64,000 nt of DNA from a bacterium (GTDB lineage Bacteria; Krumholzibacteriota; Krumholzibacteriia; LZORAL124-64-63). Positions 25,105-34,416 of the stretch are shown here, one piece after another; the stretch's first letter is position 1, and each line of letters begins with the position of its first letter. The notes beneath the pieces were generated by a model. That model saw only the letters and a program-made list of their open reading frames with translations, ran no database searches and was not told the DNA's origin. The position numbers were made by a program, and so were the translations under genes. The stretch is taken from assembly GCA_024231905.1 (NCBI GenBank), contig JAAEQC010000059.1, positions 1 through 64,000 on the forward strand. The letters are read 5' to 3'.

Positions 25105-25386
25105 GTGGACGCGAACCTGAAACCCGAGATCACCTACCCCTGTCCCTGGACCTACAAGGTCATCGGCGGGAACGAGGACGACGTGCGCCGCGCGGTGAAG
25201 GTCATGCTCACCGTGTGCCTGGACCAGGAATCAGGCGACCGGACCTGGGAACTCTCCCGCTCCCGCACCAGCGGCCAGGGAAAATACGTCAGTCTGAATC
25301 TTGCCCTCACCGTGCGCAGCGAAGAGGAGCGCAACGCCCTCTACGCCGGGCTCAAGGAATGCCCCGAGATCGTCATGGTGATCTGA
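25105..25386 (+). CDS. DUF493 (YbeD-like) family protein
   Basis: 93 residues, the usual length. The N-terminal Y-P-C-x-W-x-Y-K-V-I-G, the central S-x-x-G-K-Y-V-S-L-N and the C-terminal pattern ending in V-M-V-I are those of DUF493/YbeD, a small ferredoxin-like (ACT-related) fold with a presumed regulatory role. The GTG at 25105 has GGAGG at the right distance. The peroxidase-like gene follows after 22 bases, so the two are probably cotranscribed. Confidence 0.85.
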   Translation: MDANLKPEITYPCPWTYKVIGGNEDDVRRAVKVMLTVCLDQESGDRTWELSRSRTSGQGKYVSLNLALTVRSEEERNALYAGLKECPEIVMVI

Positions 25387-25408
25387 TCACCCGCCGAAAG
25401 GACCGCCC

Positions 25409-25753
25409 ATGGCCGGACGTCTGGAAGCCTTCCGCACCGAGCGGGAGAAGATGAACGCCCGCATCCTCGAGACGGGCACGACCACCACCAAGCGCTTCTT
25501 CAACCTGGACAACGCCACCTACAAGGACGGCGAGCTCCCGGCCCTGACCAAGGAGTATGCGGGCCTGTCCGCGTCCCTGGTCCTGCGCTGCGACGATTGC
25601 ATTGCCTACCACCTGATCCGTTGCGTGGAACTGGGAGCGTCCGAAGCGCAGATCACCGAGATCCTCGACGTGGGGCTCATCGTGGGTGGGTCCATCGTCA
25701 TCCCGCACCTCAGGCGCGCCCGCGCCCTGCTGGATGAACTGCTGGCGGAATAG
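25409..25753 (+). CDS. Carboxymuconolactone decarboxylase / AhpD-like protein
   Basis: 114 residues with the AhpD-type redox motif C-D-D-C followed by I-A-Y-H (about residues 60-67) in an all-helical fold. Proteins of this group act as thiol-dependent peroxidases or as small decarboxylase-fold proteins; the CxxC-x3-H arrangement favours redox activity. It sits after the DUF493 gene. Its stop codon abuts that of the convergent mltF gene (25753/25754), leaving no room for a terminator. Confidence 0.88.
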   Translation: MAGRLEAFRTEREKMNARILETGTTTTKRFFNLDNATYKDGELPALTKEYAGLSASLVLRCDDCIAYHLIRCVELGASEAQITEILDVGLIVGGSIVIPHLRRARALLDELLAE

Positions 25754-27313
25754 TCAGCGGGGATCGGCCGGGACCACGCGCCGTCCTCCGAACAGGAGCG
25801 GCGCCAAGGGGTCGATGGGGTCCTCCGCCACGGGCTGTGTCTCACGGGGCACCAGACGCTGATAGGCCCGGTACCGGGCCAGGATCTCCTTCACGTACAG
25901 CACTGTCCTGTCGCCGCCGTAGAAACCGTGGCGCGTGCGTCGGTGGTAGCGCTCCTGCGTGAGCAGCGGCAGGGTCTCGGCCAGGGATCCCGACCAGGCG
26001 TTGGGATTGCGGCCCAGGTCCAGGGCGATGCGCCGGGCGTCGGTGAGGTGGCCGGTGCCGGCGTGGTACTCGGCCAGGGTGAAGCGGACCCGCTCGAGAC
26101 TGTCCAGGTAGGCGTGTTTCTGCCAGGAGCCGGTGAGCAGTCGCATGCCCGCCCGCAGGTTGGCCGCCGGCACGTACAGGCTGTCGGCCTGGACCCCGGC
26201 CACCCGGGGCAGGACCTGCATGAGCCCCCGGGCGTCGGCGCGGCTGCGGGCGTCGGGGTTGAAGCGGGACTCCTGGTACACGAGCGACACCACCAGCCGC
26301 CAATCCAGGCCGGCGGCTTCGGCGTGGGCGCGGATCTCCTCGTCCCAGGGGGAGAGGCGGCCGCTCTTGTCCGGGCGGTGGGCCGGCACCCGGAAGTCGC
26401 GCACGGTCACGCGGTCCTGGAAGTAGCGGTTGTAGATGATGCCGTAGACCCGGCTGCGGCGCGTGCGGCCGGAAGCGGCCACCTGCAGGTGGTTCTTGAG
26501 GTAGTGGTTGAGGGCGGTCAGCAGTTCGGGGCAGTCCTCCCTCACCAGCCAGGACGCGGGCCGCACTTCGCCCAGGTTGGCTCCCAGCACGAGCCCTGGG
26601 GCGTGAACAACCGCCGCTCGGGCTACCACGTCGTCCAGGGCGGTGGCTTCCAGCGCGCCGTTGCGCACGCCCTCGAGGAGGTCGTCCACGGTGGCGCCCG
26701 CCGGACCCTGGGCCACCACGAAGGGTACGACCAGGTGGCGGCGGATCCCCATGAGTTCCTTGCGGAAGGGGTCGCCCGCAGGCAGGGTGATCACCAGTCC
26801 CGCCAGGGCCTCCAGGGTGGGTGGCCGGCCGGTGGTGTCGGGCAGGACGACGGTCTTGCGCACGAAATTCGTGGGCCGGGTGGAGCGGGTCCAGCGCAGC
26901 CATTCGGCCTCGGGTGGGCTGCCCGGGCAGAACACGTCGCCGCGGCCGGAGTTGAGCAGGGAGACCACGTCCTCGCCCTCGCCGGGGACGACCACTTCCA
27001 GGGTGAGATTCTGCTCGCGGGCGAACCGCGCCAGGAGTTCGTAGTCAAAGCCGGCCTGGCCTCCCTTGTGGACGAAGTAGCTGCTGGAGTCGTAATAGGT
27101 GATCATGCGCAGGACGCCCACCTGGCGGATGCGCGGCAGGTCGCGTTCCACGATGGGGTGGGGATACTCGTGGACCCGCCCGTCGCCGGCCTGGTAGCGG
27201 TCCACGGCCTCACCGCAACCGCCCGCCAACAGCAGGCAGACTACCGCTATGGCCAGTGCGGGGCGCACTGGGGCTCGACGACGGTCATGTCTCGACGGCG
27301 TCTTCATGCCCAT
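25754..27313 (-). CDS. mltF: MltF-like lytic murein transglycosylase, lipoprotein
   Basis: 519 residues. A lipobox L-L-A-G-G-C (Cys33) follows the signal peptide. A periplasmic solute-binding protein family 3 domain (about 60-300) precedes the SLT catalytic domain (about 335-470) with the catalytic glutamate in Y-Q-E-S-R-F-N-P and the later G-L-M-Q-V and A-E-Y-H-A-G-T-G motifs. It cleaves peptidoglycan with formation of 1,6-anhydro-muramic ends. The C-terminal 50 residues are Pro/Arg-rich. A second ATG lies two codons in. Confidence 0.9.
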   Translation of the reverse strand: MGMKTPSRHDRRRAPVRPALAIAVVCLLLAGGCGEAVDRYQAGDGRVHEYPHPIVERDLPRIRQVGVLRMITYYDSSSYFVHKGGQAGFDYELLARFAREQNLTLEVVVPGEGEDVVSLLNSGRGDVFCPGSPPEAEWLRWTRSTRPTNFVRKTVVLPDTTGRPPTLEALAGLVITLPAGDPFRKELMGIRRHLVVPFVVAQGPAGATVDDLLEGVRNGALEATALDDVVARAAVVHAPGLVLGANLGEVRPASWLVREDCPELLTALNHYLKNHLQVAASGRTRRSRVYGIIYNRYFQDRVTVRDFRVPAHRPDKSGRLSPWDEEIRAHAEAAGLDWRLVVSLVYQESRFNPDARSRADARGLMQVLPRVAGVQADSLYVPAANLRAGMRLLTGSWQKHAYLDSLERVRFTLAEYHAGTGHLTDARRIALDLGRNPNAWSGSLAETLPLLTQERYHRRTRHGFYGGDRTVLYVKEILARYRAYQRLVPRETQPVAEDPIDPLAPLLFGGRRVVPADPR

Positions 27314-27491
27314 CCGGTTTCCGGGCCCCGGGACGCGATGAATCCGCGAGCGGAGGCTCCTCTATCCGTTTTCGGCGCGTTGGCCCGCCCCTTGCGTGAA
27401 ATCCGCACGGCGGCGGCCTCGCCCAAGGGCATTCCGTCATGACAAACGCCTCGTTTTCCGGTAGCTTGGCCGCACGCGGGAGATTGAACCT

Positions 27492-27806
27492 GTGGATGAT
27501 GTGCGCACCTATACCGGGACCCTGGTGGCCGATCTGGTCCTGAGCGGTTCCCGCAGCCTCAAGGACCGCCGGGCGCCCCTGCGGGCCCTGGTGCAGCGTC
27601 TGCGCAACCGGCACGTGGCGGTGGCTCAGGTAGGTCCCGCGGACTTCCACCAGCGGGCTTTCCTGGCCCTGGCGGTGGTGGCCGGCAGCGAGGCCCGGGT
27701 CGGGGAGTTGCTCGACGGGGCAGAGCGGACGCTGTTCGCCTCGGAATTCGAGGTCGGGGACTTGCGCCGCGAGATCCATGTCGACACTTTCTCTTCCGGA
27801 TTCTGA
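27492..27806 (+). CDS. DUF503 family protein
   Basis: 104 residues. The pattern L-x-L-S-G-S-R-S-L-K-D-R-R followed by a helix with L-R-x-R-x-x-V-A-V-A-Q-V and the C-terminal V-G-D-L-R-R-E-I fits DUF503 (YlxP-like), small proteins often found near ribosome maturation genes and of unproven function. The start is uncertain: GTG at 27492 or GTG at 27501, neither with a strong ribosome binding site. Confidence 0.8.
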   Translation: MDDVRTYTGTLVADLVLSGSRSLKDRRAPLRALVQRLRNRHVAVAQVGPADFHQRAFLALAVVAGSEARVGELLDGAERTLFASEFEVGDLRREIHVDTFSSGF

Positions 27807-27848
27807 ACCGCCGCCGAATGCCGCGCCGCCGACCCGACAGGAGACCAT

Positions 27849-28499
27849 GTGCGCCTCGTCGACCTGAGTCACACCATCGCCACCGGCATGCCCCAGTGGC
27901 GTGGCGACGACCAGCCCCTGCGCATCGTCCGGCGCAGCGAGCACGGCCCGGGTTCCCATCAGTCCAGTTCCCTGGAGATCGGCTGCCACGTGGGCACGCA
28001 TATCGATGCTGCCCTTCACTTCCGGCCGGACGAGCAGCCCCTGGATACCCTGTCCCTGGACGACTGCTGGGGGCGGGCCCGGGTCCTGCGCGCCGGGGCG
28101 GAGCCCGGACCCCTGTCCGCTTCCCTGCTGGACGGCGTGGAACTGGCCGGCCTGGACTTCATCCTCTTCGATACGGGCTGGGCCCGGCACTGGGGCGCCC
28201 CGCGCTACTACGACGCATGGCCCTTCTACGAGCCGGAACTGGCGCGCCTCCTGGCCACCGCCGGCCTCAAGGGCACGGGTCTGGATACGCCGAGTCTCGA
28301 TCCCGTCGACGGCAACGTGGCCCACGACCTATGCGCCGCCGCGGGGATGCTGAACGTGGAGAACATGGCGGGGTTGGACCTGCTTCCGGATACCGTGTTC
28401 ACCCTGCTCGTCCTGCCGCTCAAGCTGGCCGGCGCCGAGGCATCACCCGTGCGGGCGGCGGCCCTGGTGCCCGGGACGGACGAGGAGGCCCTGCCGTGA
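27849..28499 (+). CDS. Cyclase family / kynurenine formamidase-like metal hydrolase
   Basis: 216 residues with D-L-S-H-T at the start and the metal motif H-V-G-T-H-I-D-A-A-L-H-F (about 49-60), which is the HxGTHxDxxxH signature of the family. Members hydrolyse N-formylkynurenine, cyclic amides or related substrates. No kynurenine pathway gene lies nearby, so the substrate is open. AGGAGA precedes the GTG start. Its stop overlaps the start of the antiporter gene. Confidence 0.87.
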   Translation: MRLVDLSHTIATGMPQWRGDDQPLRIVRRSEHGPGSHQSSSLEIGCHVGTHIDAALHFRPDEQPLDTLSLDDCWGRARVLRAGAEPGPLSASLLDGVELAGLDFILFDTGWARHWGAPRYYDAWPFYEPELARLLATAGLKGTGLDTPSLDPVDGNVAHDLCAAAGMLNVENMAGLDLLPDTVFTLLVLPLKLAGAEASPVRAAALVPGTDEEALP

Positions 28500-29449
28500 T
28501 CGTCTCGATCCTGGTCTTCCTGCTCGGGGTGGGCTTGCTGGTGGGGGGCGCCTGGCTGCTCATCGGCGGTGGCACCCGGGTGGCGGCGATCCTTGGCGTG
28601 CCCTCGGTGGTCATCGGCCTGACGGTGGTGGCGTTCGGCACCTCCGCGCCGGAACTCTTCGTGTCCGCCGTGGGTGCCTGGAAGGGGTCCACGGCCCTGG
28701 TCCTGGGCAACGTCATCGGATCGAACGTGGCCAACCTCGGGATCATCCTGGCCACGGCCGCCCTGATCCGGCCGGTGATCGTGGAACGAGGCCTGGTCCG
28801 GGGAGAATTCCCGCTGTTGCTGGCGGTCTCGATCCTCTTCGCTGGTCTGACCTGGGACGGGGAACTCAGCCGCGTGGATGCGGCGGTGCTGCTGGTCATC
28901 TTCGTGGGCTTCATGTACTGGACTCTGCGCGACACCGGCCGGGGTGCGCCCCAGGAGGCGCCCGCCTACGATGCCCCCGGCGGGCACATGGTGCGGGCGA
29001 TCGCCGTGGGCCTGGCCATGGTGGCCGGCGGCGTGCTGGGTCTGGCCTTCGGCGGCCATCTCATCATCACGTCGGCTCTGGACCTGGCCCTGCGCCTGGG
29101 CGCCTCGGAAACCCTCATCGGATTGACCCTGGTGGCGGTGGGCACGAGCCTGCCGGAACTGGCCACGACCATCGTGGCGGCCACGCGGCGGGAGGACGAT
29201 CTGGCGGTGGGGAACATCGTGGGGTCGAACCTGTTCAACATCCTCGCCGTGGCCGGACCGGTCGGCCTGTACCGACCCCTGCGGGAGGCCGAGGGTGGGG
29301 TGGCGTTCCAGCTCGTGACCATGGTGATGTTGACGGTCCTGGTCTTCGTCATGATCCTGGTGGGTAGAGGTGCACTCGGCCGTGGGCGCGGCGCGGCGCT
29401 GTTGTCGATCTACGTGGCGATCATGATCGTGTGGACCAGTGCAGCCTGA
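28496..29449 (+). CDS. Calcium/sodium antiporter (CaCA family)
   Basis: 317 residues with ten predicted membrane segments in two repeats. Each repeat has the family's alpha motif: A-F-G-T-S-A-P-E-L with G-N-V-I-G-S-N, and A-V-G-T-S-L-P-E-L with G-N-I-V-G-S-N. The glutamates bind the cation. The protein exchanges Ca2+ for Na+ (possibly with K+) across the inner membrane. A GTG start at 28496 overlaps the cyclase stop and has GAGGAG upstream. Confidence 0.92.
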   Translation: MIVSILVFLLGVGLLVGGAWLLIGGGTRVAAILGVPSVVIGLTVVAFGTSAPELFVSAVGAWKGSTALVLGNVIGSNVANLGIILATAALIRPVIVERGLVRGEFPLLLAVSILFAGLTWDGELSRVDAAVLLVIFVGFMYWTLRDTGRGAPQEAPAYDAPGGHMVRAIAVGLAMVAGGVLGLAFGGHLIITSALDLALRLGASETLIGLTLVAVGTSLPELATTIVAATRREDDLAVGNIVGSNLFNILAVAGPVGLYRPLREAEGGVAFQLVTMVMLTVLVFVMILVGRGALGRGRGAALLSIYVAIMIVWTSAA

Positions 29450-29464
29450 GAGGACGGATAGCCG

Positions 29465-30271
29465 ATGACACGCAGGAAGCGCTTCGAAAAGCAGCCGCCG
29501 CCGGAACCCTGGCGCGCGGTCCGACGCATCGGCCTGGCCCGGGCCCTCCAGAAGGCGGGCTGGGGCACGCGCCGCCGCACGGAGATCCTGGTGGAGTCGG
29601 GTCGAGTGGCCGTGGACGGCAAGCTGGTCGAGGATCCGCGCATCCCCGTGGAGACGAGCAGCGTCATCGAGGTGGACGGCGAGGTCCTCACCAAGGTGCC
29701 GTTCCGGTACTACGCCTTCCACAAACCCTTCCACGTGGTCTGCACGGGCAACGAGGCCTCGGGTAAGCGCATGGTGGAGGAGTTCCTGCCGCGTGACGTA
29801 CCCGGGCTGCGACCGGCCGGCCGGCTGGACTCCCGGACCACCGGCCTGCTGCTGGTCTCCAACGATCCGACCTGGAACAACCGGGCCGCCACCAGCGGCG
29901 GCGGCGACCAGGAGTTCCGCATCCAGGTGGAAGGCGAGCTGAACGAACTGGAGATCGGCGTCATCACCGCCGGGGTGCACTTGCCGAACCTGGGCCTTTT
30001 CCGACCCTTGTCCGTACGGATCATCGAGAAGATGAACAACCGGACCGTCATCGTCATGACGGTGCGCGAGGGCAAGGTCCGCCAGATCCGGCGCATGTTC
30101 ACCACCCTCCGTCACAAGATCACCCTGTTGCGTCGGATCAGGATCGGCGACATCCGGCTGGGGGACCTGGTGGCCGGTAGCCTGCGGCCTCTCAGCCAGC
30201 GGGAGGTCGCCCTGGTGGCCGAAGCGAAAATGCCGATTGCGCCGGCTTCCGGGGAGGGGGTGACGACGTGA
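29465..30271 (+). CDS. RsuA/RluB-type rRNA pseudouridine synthase
   Basis: 268 residues. An S4 RNA-binding domain (about 20-75, with L-A-R-A-L-Q-K-A-G-W-G-T-R-R) is followed by the synthase domain with the catalytic aspartate in P-A-G-R-L-D-S-R-T-T-G-L-L-L and the C-terminal E-G-K-x-R-Q-I-R-R-M. It converts specific uridines of 16S or 23S rRNA to pseudouridine; which site cannot be told. The histidine kinase start overlaps its stop by four bases. Confidence 0.9.
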   Translation: MTRRKRFEKQPPPEPWRAVRRIGLARALQKAGWGTRRRTEILVESGRVAVDGKLVEDPRIPVETSSVIEVDGEVLTKVPFRYYAFHKPFHVVCTGNEASGKRMVEEFLPRDVPGLRPAGRLDSRTTGLLLVSNDPTWNNRAATSGGGDQEFRIQVEGELNELEIGVITAGVHLPNLGLFRPLSVRIIEKMNNRTVIVMTVREGKVRQIRRMFTTLRHKITLLRRIRIGDIRLGDLVAGSLRPLSQREVALVAEAKMPIAPASGEGVTT

Positions 30272-31155
30272 CGATCCTCCTGACGGTCCTGTGCGTGTTC
30301 GTGCTCGTGGGGCTGGTGCTGCAGACCGGTCGTCTGCGCCATCGGGAACGGACCCTCGATTCGGCGGTGAAGGGCCTGGCGAAACAGGAACCCATGGCCC
30401 ACCTGGGCATGCTGCTGGCCGGCGTTGCCCACGAGCTGAGTACGCCGCTGGGCGCTATCCACTGCTGCCTGGACACGCGTCGGCGCGGGCTGGAAAAGCT
30501 GGCGGTCGCATTGGACGATCTGCAGGAGGCGGATCCGGCCGATCCGGACCCGGGGCAGCATCTGGAGAAGGTCCTCTGCCTGCTGGGGGCCGTGCGCGGC
30601 ACCGACCAGGTTCTGGACGTGGCCCTGGAGCGAGCTGGCGTTCTGGTGCGGCACCTGCGCCTGACCGGCCGCGGGCAGGAGGACGACCTCGAGGCGGTCG
30701 ACCTGAACGACGTGGTGGACGGCGCTATGCTGCTGCTCCACAACGCCCTCAAGCAGGGCGTGACCGTCCACGTGGACCGGGCGGACCTGCCGCCGGTTAC
30801 GGGCCATGCAGGCACCCTGGGCAGTATCGTCATCAACCTCCTGGACAACGCACGCCAGGCCCTCGACGGCTCCGGCCAGGTCTTCGTGCGGACTTTCGTC
30901 CGGGACGGTTCCGTGGGGTTGACGGTGGCCGATGACGGCCCCGGACTTCCGGATTGCGGCCACGCGCGCGGTCGCATTTTCGAGGCCGGCTTCACCACCA
31001 AGGGCGAGGATGAGGGCACGGGGCTCGGCTTGTACATCGCCCGCAAGGTGGCCCTTGTCCACGGCGGCTCCCTGGAGGCATCGAACCGTGAGGGTGGCGG
31101 CGCCGAGTTCACCCTGTTGCTGCCGGCTGCGTCCGGAGACGGGGCCGGCGGCTGA
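30268..31155 (+). CDS. Membrane-anchored sensor histidine kinase
   Basis: 295 residues with one N-terminal membrane helix (about 2-20) and no sensor domain. The H-box A-G-V-A-H-E-L-S-T-P-L-G gives His55. All ATP-site motifs are intact: N-box N-L-L-D-N-A, G1 D-D-G-P-G-L and G2 G-T-G-L-G-L. The gene overlaps both neighbours (GTGA before, TGATG after), so it is translated with the transporter fusion downstream. No response regulator is adjacent. It may read the state of the transporter, or supply the orphan regulator at 34417; both are inference. Confidence 0.88.
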   Translation: MTILLTVLCVFVLVGLVLQTGRLRHRERTLDSAVKGLAKQEPMAHLGMLLAGVAHELSTPLGAIHCCLDTRRRGLEKLAVALDDLQEADPADPDPGQHLEKVLCLLGAVRGTDQVLDVALERAGVLVRHLRLTGRGQEDDLEAVDLNDVVDGAMLLLHNALKQGVTVHVDRADLPPVTGHAGTLGSIVINLLDNARQALDGSGQVFVRTFVRDGSVGLTVADDGPGLPDCGHARGRIFEAGFTTKGEDEGTGLGLYIARKVALVHGGSLEASNREGGGAEFTLLLPAASGDGAGG

Positions 31156-34100
31156 TGTCCCGTGGCTTCCGGGCAATTGCGGATCTGCGTCGCGGGGAAC
31201 GGCGGGCGACGGTCCTGCTCGCCCTCAACTACTGCCTCCTGCTGGTCTTCTACTACCTGCTCAAACCCACCCGCGACGCGCTCTTCCTCCAGGAAATGGA
31301 GCCGGCGCGGCTGCCGCTGGCCTACGTGCTGACCGCCCTGGTGGCCGCTCCGGTGACGGCGGCCTACGCCCGGGCGGGACTGCGACGGCGCCTGGACCGC
31401 CTGGTGCCGGCCACGACGCTCATCCTGGCCGCCTGCCTGGTCCTGCTCCAGTGGCTATTGGCCCTGGAGCAGGGGTGGGTGCTCTTTCTCTTCTATGCCT
31501 GGGTGGGCGTGGCGGGTGGGCTGACCACCAGCCAGTTCTGGCTCACGGCCAACGCCGTGTACGACGCCTCCCAGGCCAAACGGATCTTCCCCGTCCTCGG
31601 CATCGCGGGCATCGTGGGCGCCTTCGCCGGCGGCGAGTTGACGGGTCTGCTCGTCCACGAAGCCGGGCTCGCGGCCACGGATCTCCTGCCGGTGGCTGCC
31701 GTGGTTCTGGTGGGAGCGGCCGCTTGCGGGGCCTTGGCCTGGCGCCTGCGCGGCGTGCCGGAGGAACCCAGGGTCACCTTCCAGGAAGACGTGGCCGCGG
31801 CTACGGGCAAGGGCATCGTCCACTCCATTCTCAGCAGCCGCCACCTCATGCTCACCGTGGGCATCATCGCCTTGACGGTCATGTCCGCCTCCTTCATCGA
31901 CTTCGTGTTCAAGTCCGCCAGTTGGAGCCGCTACCCGGACGGCGCGGAACTGACGGTTTTCCTGGGCCGCTTCTACGGTAGGCTGAGCCTGGTGTCGCTT
32001 CTGGTGCAGGTGTTCCTGGCGGGACGTCTGCTGCGGGCCGTGGGGGCAGGGGGCGTGGCGCTGCTGTTGCCGGCGGTTCTGGTCATCGGCGCCGGTGCGC
32101 TGGTGGCGGTGCCGGGCCTCATGGCGGCCATGGTGCTTCGGGGCGGGGACATCACCCTGAAGTACTCCCTGGACAAGACGAGCCGCGAATTGCTCTACCT
32201 GCCCATCCCCCTGGCGCTCAAGAAACGCACCAAGGTCTTCATGGACATGTTCGTGGACCGCTGGGCACGCGGTCTGGCCGGGGTGCTGCTGCTGGTCTGC
32301 ACCTCGCTGCTGGGTTTTGGCCTGCGGGGAGTGGCGATGGTGCTGCTGGTGTTGCTGGCAGGCTGGGCGGTGCTGGCCATCTTCATGCGGCGGGAGTACA
32401 TCGAGTCCTTCCGGCGGGCCCTGTCCCGGCGGGACATCGACCTGGGTGAGCTGCGAGTGCGCATCGACGATCCCGCCACGGTGGAGGTGCTCACCCGCGC
32501 TTTACGCAGCCAGGATCGGCGCGAGGTCCTCTACGCCCTGGACCTGCTACGGGATGTCAAGGCGCCGGAGATCGTGCGGACGGTTGCGCCCCTGCTGGAC
32601 CACGAATCGCCGGAGGTGCGCAGCCGGGCCATCCGCGTGCTGGCCGCGAATCCCATGCCCGGATACGCGGAGGAAGCCGCGGCCTACCTGGACGACCCGG
32701 CCCTGGAGGTCCGAAAGACGGCCCTGGCCTACATCGCCGGTGAGGCGCCGGACGGGGAAGCCCGCCGCGGGATCCTGATCGACAACCTGACGGGCCCGTC
32801 GCTTCATCGCAACGCCGTTCTGGGGTATCTGGCCGGAGACGATCCCGGGGACGACGTGGATCTCGTTACCACCCGGGTGGCGACCACGGTCCTCGAGGAG
32901 ATGGGTCCCTGCGGTGACGAGGGACGCCGTCTGCTGGCGGGCCTGGGCCGTCTGCCCGCCGCTTGCCCGCCGTCCTTGTGGGACGACCTCCTGGCGAACG
33001 AAAACAGCGCCACCGTGGCCGCTGCCATGGACGGCGCGGGACGGCGCGGGGAGGCCGAGCGCTTCCCCTGGCTGCTGGAGAAACTGGTTGATCCCGACCA
33101 CCGCGTGTCCGCCCGGCGGGCCCTGGCGCAACTCGCGGCGCGGGAACCGGCCCTGCTGGTGGAGCTCGAACAGGTCCTGGTCTCGGCCGACCGGCCGGCG
33201 CGATTGCGGGCGGAGATCCCACGGTTGCTGGCCGAGGTGTCCCGCCAGGAGAGTGTGGACGTCCTGCTGCGCCGCCTGGCCACGGGCGAGCCCGAACTGC
33301 GCTATGGAGTGTTGAAGGCTCTGGGCAAGCTGCGCGCGGGGAATCGCGACCTGGGCTTCGACAGCGATCTCGTATCCCGGGAGGTGGGGGTCGAGGCCGG
33401 CCGCTACGTCCAGCTCATGCAACTGGCCATGCTGCTGCCCGAGGGGGGCGAAGCGGCCCACCTGCTGCGACGCACCATGGTCGAGACCCAGCGTCTGCGG
33501 CTGGAGAGCGTCTTCCGGCTGCTCGGCCTGATCTATACGCCTCGCGACGTGCTGGACGCCTACCACGGCGTGGTCAGCGGCCGTCGTGTGCTGCGGGCTA
33601 ATGCCCAGGAGTTCCTGGAGAACCTGCTACGGGGCCAGCACCGGCGCCTGGTGCTGTCGCTCATCGACGAACAGGCGGCCACCGAGGCCTGGCGCGAGGC
33701 GGGCCTCGACACCGCTGCGCCTGCCGGTGACACCGCCGGAGCCCTGGCCTATCTGGGCGCCGACTGCGACCCCTGGCTGGCGGCCTGTGCCATCTTCGCC
33801 GGCGGCCGGGCCGACAATCCCGCCGCCCGTGTCCATCTCGAAGCTGCCGGAGGAGACATGCTTACGCCCATCGAGAAAGTGCTGCTGCTGCAGAACCTGG
33901 AAGTGTTCACCGAGGTGCCCACGGACCAGCTGGCCGCCCTGGCCGGCATCGCACGGGAGGTCTCGGTCCTGGCAGGGGACATCATCTACCGGGAGAACGA
34001 CCGGCCCGACGCCCTGTACCTGGTGCTCGACGGCGACGTGGTCATGGCCCGTAACGGCCAGGAGGTTACGCGGGTCGGACGGGACGGCAGCTTCGGCACC

Positions 34101-34280
34101 TGGTCCCTGTTCGACGACCAGCCGCGGGTCATGACCGCCACGGCCGTCGGCGAGACCCGCCTGCTGCGCCTGGACGCTGCCGACTTCGCGGACCTCCTGT
34201 CGGACGACGTGCGCATCGCCCAGGGGGTGATCCGTACGGTGACCCGCCTGCTGCGGGGCTTGGCCGGCCGGGCCGTGTGA
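31155..34280 (+). CDS. Nucleotide transporter-like (TLC/Npt) protein fused to HEAT repeats and cNMP-binding domain
   Basis: 1041 residues. Residues 1-415 form about twelve membrane segments with the start typical of ATP/ADP translocases: Y-Y-L-L-K-P-T-R-D-A-L-F, and F-W-L-T-A-N and the later D-K-T-S-R-E-L-L-Y-L-P-I-P region. Residues about 430-870 are HEAT-like helical repeats rich in V-R and A-R-R-A-L. Residues about 905-1030 form a cyclic-nucleotide-binding domain (N-D-R-P-D-A-L-Y-L-V-L-D-G-D-V, then G-x-W-S-L-F-D and R). The plain translocases serve intracellular parasites; this fusion form occurs in free-living bacteria and its substrate is unknown. The start overlaps the kinase stop. Confidence 0.85.
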   Translation: MSRGFRAIADLRRGERRATVLLALNYCLLLVFYYLLKPTRDALFLQEMEPARLPLAYVLTALVAAPVTAAYARAGLRRRLDRLVPATTLILAACLVLLQWLLALEQGWVLFLFYAWVGVAGGLTTSQFWLTANAVYDASQAKRIFPVLGIAGIVGAFAGGELTGLLVHEAGLAATDLLPVAAVVLVGAAACGALAWRLRGVPEEPRVTFQEDVAAATGKGIVHSILSSRHLMLTVGIIALTVMSASFIDFVFKSASWSRYPDGAELTVFLGRFYGRLSLVSLLVQVFLAGRLLRAVGAGGVALLLPAVLVIGAGALVAVPGLMAAMVLRGGDITLKYSLDKTSRELLYLPIPLALKKRTKVFMDMFVDRWARGLAGVLLLVCTSLLGFGLRGVAMVLLVLLAGWAVLAIFMRREYIESFRRALSRRDIDLGELRVRIDDPATVEVLTRALRSQDRREVLYALDLLRDVKAPEIVRTVAPLLDHESPEVRSRAIRVLAANPMPGYAEEAAAYLDDPALEVRKTALAYIAGEAPDGEARRGILIDNLTGPSLHRNAVLGYLAGDDPGDDVDLVTTRVATTVLEEMGPCGDEGRRLLAGLGRLPAACPPSLWDDLLANENSATVAAAMDGAGRRGEAERFPWLLEKLVDPDHRVSARRALAQLAAREPALLVELEQVLVSADRPARLRAEIPRLLAEVSRQESVDVLLRRLATGEPELRYGVLKALGKLRAGNRDLGFDSDLVSREVGVEAGRYVQLMQLAMLLPEGGEAAHLLRRTMVETQRLRLESVFRLLGLIYTPRDVLDAYHGVVSGRRVLRANAQEFLENLLRGQHRRLVLSLIDEQAATEAWREAGLDTAAPAGDTAGALAYLGADCDPWLAACAIFAGGRADNPAARVHLEAAGGDMLTPIEKVLLLQNLEVFTEVPTDQLAALAGIAREVSVLAGDIIYRENDRPDALYLVLDGDVVMARNGQEVTRVGRDGSFGTWSLFDDQPRVMTATAVGETRLLRLDAADFADLLSDDVRIAQGVIRTVTRLLRGLAGRAV

Positions 34281-34416
34281 TTTCGGCCGCGGCCGGTCTT
34301 CTGGTGGGCCCTGCGGCCCGGGGGATGTATACTGGCAGGATCAGGGTTGCCCGTTTCGTTTGGCGGTGACCCGATCGAGGCAGCCTTCACGCGCGGCCGA
34401 AGCCGCGGGAGACGAA

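Noticed and set aside
28226-30115. A 629-codon minus-strand frame across the antiporter and pseudouridine synthase genes
   Set aside because: Crosses three overlapping real genes and has the composition of a shadow frame.
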